Shown: in pieces, positions 59,743-64,000 of the stretch
Layout of the letters: each line of letters begins with the position of its first letter
How positions within the stretch are numbered: position 1 is the first letter of the stretch
Source of the DNA: Brevibacillus centrosporus
GTDB taxonomy: Bacteria > Bacillota > Bacilli > Brevibacillales > Brevibacillaceae
Reading direction: 5' to 3'
Length of the DNA stretch: 64,000 bases
NCBI RefSeq assembly: GCF_003710815.1
Contig: NZ_RHHP01000039.1
Coordinates: forward strand, 1-64,000
Program-made: the position numbers and the translations under genes
Notes under the pieces: generated by a model
Database searches by the model: none
What the model was told of the DNA's origin: nothing
Seen by the model: only the letters and a program-made list of their open reading frames with translations

Positions 59743-60714
59743 GTGAATTTTTTGAATTTTATTTCGGGTGATCAGGTTACTGAAATTTTGGACATGCAAA
59801 CCTGCATTCAGCTGATGCGCGAGACCTTGTCGGCATTGTCGAGAGGGGAAGCGATCCAGGTATTGAGAACAGCGATGAGGCTGGAGGGAAGAAATGTTCT
59901 AGGGGTCATGCCTTCTGCCTTATTAGCGAAGAACGTTGTCGGGACGAAGGTGATTACGATTGTGCCGGACAACGCATACAAGGGATTGCCGTCCCATCAA
60001 GGAGTCGTTGTAGTCTTTGAAGCCGAGACGGGCTCGCTAAAAGCGATCGTGGAGGGGGAGACGGTTACTGCCATTCGGACAGCCGCTGTAAGTGCCGTTG
60101 CAACAGATGTCCTCTCTCGAAAGGACGCAAATTCGCTAGCCATACTCGGAACGGGGGTGCAGGCAAGGATGCACCTGGAGGCGATCCGGCTGGTACGAAA
60201 GATCGATCAGGTGTATGTATGGGATCGAAGGCCGGAGTCCGCTGTGAAGTACTCGGAAGAAATGAGTGAAAAGTTTGACATTTCCGTCGTGCCGTGTGCG
60301 ACTGCAGAGGAAGCGGTAAAGCATGCGGATATCATTTGTACGGTGACTGCCGCCAAGGAGCCAGTGCTTTTCGGACGGCATGTACAAAAGGGGGCGCATA
60401 TCAACGCGGTAGGTTCCTGCACTCCCGACTGCCGGGAGCTCGATACGGAGTTAGTCAAAGCCAGCAAGCTGTACACAGATCGCATGGAATCAGCGAACCA
60501 CGAAGCAGGCGACTATCTCATTCCTTTAAGGGAGGGCGCTATTGACGAGACACATCTATTGGGAGAGGTCGGTGATGTTCTCCTAGGAAAGATTCCGGGC
60601 AGACAAGATGGGGAGGAGATCACCGTTTTTGAAGCGCTCGGTCTGGCAGTCGAGGACTTGGCTGCTGCGGATTTTGTGATCAATCAGGCTGCACAACGGG
60701 AAATGTCGCGATAA
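59743..60714 (+). CDS. Ornithine cyclodeaminase/mu-crystallin family protein
   Basis: 323 residues. LAILGTGVQARMHLEAIRLV is the NAD-binding loop, VVVVFEAETGSLKAIVEGET and TAIRTAAVSAVATDVLSRKD are family signatures. Members deaminate ornithine to proline or make/reduce imino and N-alkyl amino acids; substrate unknown. GTG at 59743, or TTG at 59752. Clustered with a dipeptidase and a peptide ABC transporter. Confidence 0.88.
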   Translation: MNFLNFISGDQVTEILDMQTCIQLMRETLSALSRGEAIQVLRTAMRLEGRNVLGVMPSALLAKNVVGTKVITIVPDNAYKGLPSHQGVVVVFEAETGSLKAIVEGETVTAIRTAAVSAVATDVLSRKDANSLAILGTGVQARMHLEAIRLVRKIDQVYVWDRRPESAVKYSEEMSEKFDISVVPCATAEEAVKHADIICTVTAAKEPVLFGRHVQKGAHINAVGSCTPDCRELDTELVKASKLYTDRMESANHEAGDYLIPLREGAIDETHLLGEVGDVLLGKIPGRQDGEEITVFEALGLAVEDLAAADFVINQAAQREMSR

Positions 60715-60744
60715 TTCCGGTTAAACAGGGAGGTTGAAGAAGGG

Positions 60745-61902
60745 ATGAAAGAGCTGTACAGCTTCGGTTTGACCGAGGAGCAGGAGAAAAGAGCGAGGGA
60801 GCTTCACTACGGAAACATCGTAATCGACATGCTTTTCCAAGGCCCGATCGGCACGTACTCACTTGGGGAGGAAATCGAGCAGGAGACCGAACGCTTAGCG
60901 CTGGAAAGTCATCCGGACAGCTTGTCGGAAAGAGTCCATTTTGCAGGAGATGTCATCAGAAGATGGTACGTGGACGGCAAGCTCGCGGACTTGTACAAGG
61001 AGTGCTGGTACGAGAGCGGGCTTACGGCTGGAAACAGACAGCTGAACGTATCGGATAAAGCTTCGCTGTACTCTTCAGCCATCGACTTGCAGGAGGAATT
61101 TGATAAAAAGCCTTGGCTGATCAAGGTCAAGCAGGCAGCTGATATCGAATATGCGCACCAGCATCAGCTGAAGGCGGGCATTGTCACCTGTCAGGAGACA
61201 CTCGGCTTTGAGAAAGACTTGAAGCTGCTGGAACAGATGTATCACTTCGGGCTTAGAGTCGTCCAGCTGACCTACAACAATCATAACTACGTCGGAGCAG
61301 GATGCATGGAGGAAAACAATGCGGGCCTTTCCACTTTTGGGAAAAAGTTTGTGGCGAAATTAAACGAGCTTGGCATCGTGGTGGATACCGGACATTGCGG
61401 CAAGCAGACGACACTGGATGCATGCAAATACTCGACAAAGCCTGTCATTGCCTCGCATACGGCAGCAGAGCAGGTGTATTTCCACTCACGGGCAAAATCC
61501 GATGAGGAGATCCGCGCCATTGCCGAAACCAACGGGGTGGTCGGAATTTTCGCGATGCCATGGTTTATCGCTGAGAATCCGGAAGATACCACAATCGAGC
61601 ACTTCCTCGATCATATCGACTATGTGGTAAACCTCGCAGGTGTGGACCATGTAGGCATTGGAACGGACTGGCCGATGCCCCAGACAAAATGGATGGCGAT
61701 CGCTTTTAAAAAGCTGTTTGCCCCCAAAATGGGCTTTGCACCGGGAGACGGGCCTTCCACCGAAATCGTCAAAGGACTTACCGACTACCGTTCCTTCCTC
61801 AATATCACGAGAGGGCTTATGGCAAGGGGCTACAAGGATGAAGAGATCGTCAAAATCATCGGTGGCAACTGGATGAGAGTCTTTAAAGAAGTGTGGAGCT
61901 AG
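60745..61902 (+). CDS. Membrane (renal)-type dipeptidase family protein
   Basis: 385 residues, M19 family. IVIDMLFQG (Zn region), ELGIVVDTGHCGKQTTLDAC, PVIASHTAAEQVYFHSRAKS-DEEIRAIAETNGVVGI, and VDHVGIGTDW. M19 enzymes cleave L-D and D-D dipeptides and amidohydrolase-like substrates. It follows the OCD-like gene by 30 bp and is in the same operon as the peptide importer, suggesting use of dipeptides as nutrients. Confidence 0.9.
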   Translation: MKELYSFGLTEEQEKRARELHYGNIVIDMLFQGPIGTYSLGEEIEQETERLALESHPDSLSERVHFAGDVIRRWYVDGKLADLYKECWYESGLTAGNRQLNVSDKASLYSSAIDLQEEFDKKPWLIKVKQAADIEYAHQHQLKAGIVTCQETLGFEKDLKLLEQMYHFGLRVVQLTYNNHNYVGAGCMEENNAGLSTFGKKFVAKLNELGIVVDTGHCGKQTTLDACKYSTKPVIASHTAAEQVYFHSRAKSDEEIRAIAETNGVVGIFAMPWFIAENPEDTTIEHFLDHIDYVVNLAGVDHVGIGTDWPMPQTKWMAIAFKKLFAPKMGFAPGDGPSTEIVKGLTDYRSFLNITRGLMARGYKDEEIVKIIGGNWMRVFKEVWS

Positions 61903-61945
61903 CCTGATAGAAAGCAAATCAATTTAGATAATGGGGGATCTGGCA

Positions 61946-63469
61946 ATGAAAAGAAAACTCTCACTCATCATGCTCATCGCCATCGTGATGACTTCCCTGC
62001 TGAGCGCCTGCACACAGAGCGCTTCACAGGGAGGCGCGGCTGAGAACAACGCAACGGCTGCACCTAAATCGGATATTTCCGTCGTGCTTACGAAAATAGG
62101 GAACAATCTGGACCCTGCGGAAGCGAATTCGTTGGACACGTCCACGATCATGTATCACGTCTACGACACCTTTATCAAGTTTGACAACGACTTCAACATT
62201 CTTCCCGGCGTGGCAACGGCATGGAGCCAGCCCGACAGCACGACCATTGAATTCACGATTGGGGAAGGCTACAAATTTCACAACGGCGACCCGATGACGA
62301 TAGATGACGTGGTTTACTCGGTGGAAAGGCTTGCGAAGGTGCCGAAAAAGGCTTCCTTCATGAGTATAATCAAAAGCGTAGAAGGCTCGGGAAACAAAGT
62401 AACCGTAAAGCTGACAGAGCCGAACAGCGGCGCGATCCGAAACTTCGGTGACGTGGTCATCGTCAGCAAAAAATACTTGCAGGAAGCAGGCGATAAGTAC
62501 GCCAACGCTCCGATTGGTACGGGACCCTACACGGTAGCGGAATATGTTCCGGGGAGCAAAGTGGTCCTGAAGGCTTGGGCTGACTATCCGTTTGAGAAGG
62601 CGAGCATTCAAACGATCACCTTCAAGGCGATTGAAGAAGCTTCTGCGAAATACATTGCGGTAGAGACCGGAGATGCAGACTTTGCCGGGATCGCAGCCCG
62701 CGACCAGGATCGGGCGAAGGGCAACGACAAGCTCACCTACTTTGAGGGGCCGAGCACCTTCACCGGCTTCGTAGCGATGAATACGACAGCTGCTCCCTTT
62801 GATAACGTAAATATCCGCAGAGCGATGGCGTATGCCTACAACAACGAGGGCATCAGCGCGATTACGCCAGGGAAGACGATCATTGACAGCATGGTGCCAA
62901 AAATGTTCAGCACCTACTACTCTTCTCCGAATCTTCCGAAGTACGACCTGCAGAAAGCGAAGGAGCTTCTGGAGAAGGAAGGCTATGGTGCGGGCAAGCC
63001 ATTGCAATTTACCGCATGGACCTATCAAGGAAACGATCCGGAGCTGGAGGCGTTCCAGGCAGAGCTGAAAACGATCGGTGTGGAAATGGACATTCAGAAT
63101 CTGGAGTTTGGTGTCTTCCTGGAGAAAATGGCGAATAAGGAGTATCAGCTACTCGTGGGCGGCTGGAGCGACACGACCGGAAATACGCTGAGCTCGCTGG
63201 AAAGCTACTGGTCGGGAAGCTTTGGCCAGATGAATATTACCTTCTATACCAATCCAAAAGTCGAGGAGCTGTACGCGGTAGCGAAGAAAGCGACCTCCGA
63301 GGCAGAGCTGAAAGAGGCGGCAAAGGAAATTCAGGACATCGCAGCACAGGACGTACCGATGATTCCGACGGCTACCAAAATGAGCTATTATGCCATGAAC
63401 AAAAACCTGGAGGGTGTCGAAATCCGCACAAGCGGACTGATCTCCTTCCGAGGAGCCAAAATAAAATAA
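61946..63469 (+). CDS. Peptide-type ABC transporter substrate-binding lipoprotein
   Basis: 507 residues. Lipoprotein signal with lipobox LLSAC (Cys22), SBP_bac_5 family: GNNLDPAEANSLDTSTIMYH, GYKFHNGDPMTIDDVVYSVE, APIGTGPYTVAEYVPGSKVV. It would bind a peptide or other small amino compound outside the membrane. The permease gene follows by 95 bp. Confidence 0.92.
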   Translation: MKRKLSLIMLIAIVMTSLLSACTQSASQGGAAENNATAAPKSDISVVLTKIGNNLDPAEANSLDTSTIMYHVYDTFIKFDNDFNILPGVATAWSQPDSTTIEFTIGEGYKFHNGDPMTIDDVVYSVERLAKVPKKASFMSIIKSVEGSGNKVTVKLTEPNSGAIRNFGDVVIVSKKYLQEAGDKYANAPIGTGPYTVAEYVPGSKVVLKAWADYPFEKASIQTITFKAIEEASAKYIAVETGDADFAGIAARDQDRAKGNDKLTYFEGPSTFTGFVAMNTTAAPFDNVNIRRAMAYAYNNEGISAITPGKTIIDSMVPKMFSTYYSSPNLPKYDLQKAKELLEKEGYGAGKPLQFTAWTYQGNDPELEAFQAELKTIGVEMDIQNLEFGVFLEKMANKEYQLLVGGWSDTTGNTLSSLESYWSGSFGQMNITFYTNPKVEELYAVAKKATSEAELKEAAKEIQDIAAQDVPMIPTATKMSYYAMNKNLEGVEIRTSGLISFRGAKIK

Positions 63470-63564
63470 AGCTTTGATAGGCGCGGGGAGGCAAAGGAAA
63501 CGTTTAGCCTCCCTTGTCCGAATTTTTCCTTGTTTTCTAGCGGCAGCAGAGAGGAGGCCAACGT

Positions 63565-64000
63565 GTGAGCAGATATATTCTCAAAAGACTGCTTCAAATG
63601 ATACCGATCGTGATCGGCGTTTCCGTCATTGTTTTTCTACTGCTTTCCCTCAGTCCAGGGGATCCTGCCAAAATGATTCTCGGTCTAAACGCCAAGGAAG
63701 AGGAATTGGCGCTGATGAGGGAGCAGCTCGGACTGAATGATCCGATTCCTTTGCAGTACTTTCATTACATGAAAAATGTCCTCATCGGAGATTTCGGGAC
63801 TTCATACTCTACGAAGCAGAGTGTCATCGAGATGATTGCGGTTCGACTCCCTCCGACGCTCATCCTTTCCTTTGGATCGCTGCTGACCATATTGATTGTG
63901 GCGATTCCCCTTGGCATTGCTTTGGCGGTCAAGCAGAACTCTCCTTTCGACAACATCATGAGGGTGGTCAGCTTGTTTTTTGCGGCGATGCCAGGATTTT
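63565..64000 (+). CDS. ABC transporter permease, DppB/OppB-like (partial)
   Basis: GTG start with AGAGGAGG upstream; reads MSRYILKRLLQMIPIVIGVS and VIVFLLLSLSPGDPAKMILG, the typical DppB/OppB start, then REQLGLNDPIPLQYFHYMKN. The open frame reaches the end of the window (146 codons seen; usual length about 310). It completes the importer with the preceding binding protein. Confidence 0.9.
   Translation, partial: MSRYILKRLLQMIPIVIGVSVIVFLLLSLSPGDPAKMILGLNAKEEELALMREQLGLNDPIPLQYFHYMKNVLIGDFGTSYSTKQSVIEMIAVRLPPTLILSFGSLLTILIVAIPLGIALAVKQNSPFDNIMRVVSLFFAAMPGF

Overview
The window looks like a chromosomal segment of a low-to-moderate-GC, spore-former-type Firmicute, most likely Brevibacillus or a close relative. 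This is inferred from strong AGGAGG ribosome binding sites, frequent TTG/GTG starts, Bacillus-type regulators (LexA, PerR, PhoP and FNR sites), T-box, c-di-AMP, lysine and fluoride riboswitches, and KimA, CidABR and a Rok-like protein. No rRNA, tRNA, CRISPR array, integrase or intact transposon was seen.

Layout. 0-2.4 kb: a GNAT acetyltransferase behind a promoter whose spacer is a LexA box, a decayed glycoside hydrolase and a LysR regulator. 2.5-7.1 kb: two short-chain dehydrogenases, an FAD monooxygenase-like gene without a normal start codon, then TetR and WYL regulators. 7.2-10.6 kb: DinB protein, TetR, a metallo-beta-lactamase-fold hydrolase and an AbrB-type membrane protein. 10.7-16.7 kb: a MetQ-MetN-MetP methionine-type ABC importer, apparently co-transcribed with enoyl-CoA hydratase, FMN 2-hydroxyacid oxidase and CaiB-type CoA transferase genes. 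16.7-17.7 kb: a type II toxin-antitoxin pair with operator-like repeats. 17.9-21.8 kb: a PAS-GGDEF-EAL protein, a candidate small RNA, remnants of a CZB chemoreceptor and a MASE3/EAL protein, and a CheY-like regulator. 22-26 kb: DMT transporter, BlaI/BlaR1-like pair with two operators, a broken doxX, a YqeK-like HD protein and a small lipoprotein.

25.5-31 kb (minus strand): an NAD-salvage pair and ppk/ppx, with a PhoP box in front of ppk. 31-39.7 kb: an alanine-specifier T-box with alaR-alaT, a c-di-AMP riboswitch with kimA, cidAB/cidR, and a lysine riboswitch with an amino acid permease. 39.7-46 kb: DinB, CGNR zinc-finger protein, MFS, alpha/beta hydrolase, an XRE-ImmA-pseudo-S24 module with a LexA box, a Rok-like protein, PerR-box Dps and a 27-residue acidic peptide.

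46-54.5 kb is a molybdenum-cofactor and formate region: mobA, fdhD, an oxalate/formate-type MFS transporter, DUF2294, an FdhF/YdeP-type oxidoreductase, moeA and mobB. The transporter and the oxidoreductase each sit behind a terminator-ended leader sharing AGCG-containing hairpins, a possible undescribed RNA element. 54.5-58.2 kb: fluoride riboswitch with two crcB genes, a methyltransferase, hmp with an FNR/CRP box, and a Crp/Fnr regulator. 58.3-64 kb: a novel-looking regulator divergent from an ornithine-cyclodeaminase-like protein, a membrane dipeptidase and a peptide ABC transporter that runs off the window.

All functions come from reading motifs by eye. No database search or folding program was run. 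At least five loci carry stops, frameshifts or deletions, so the region has undergone appreciable decay, or contains sequencing errors.
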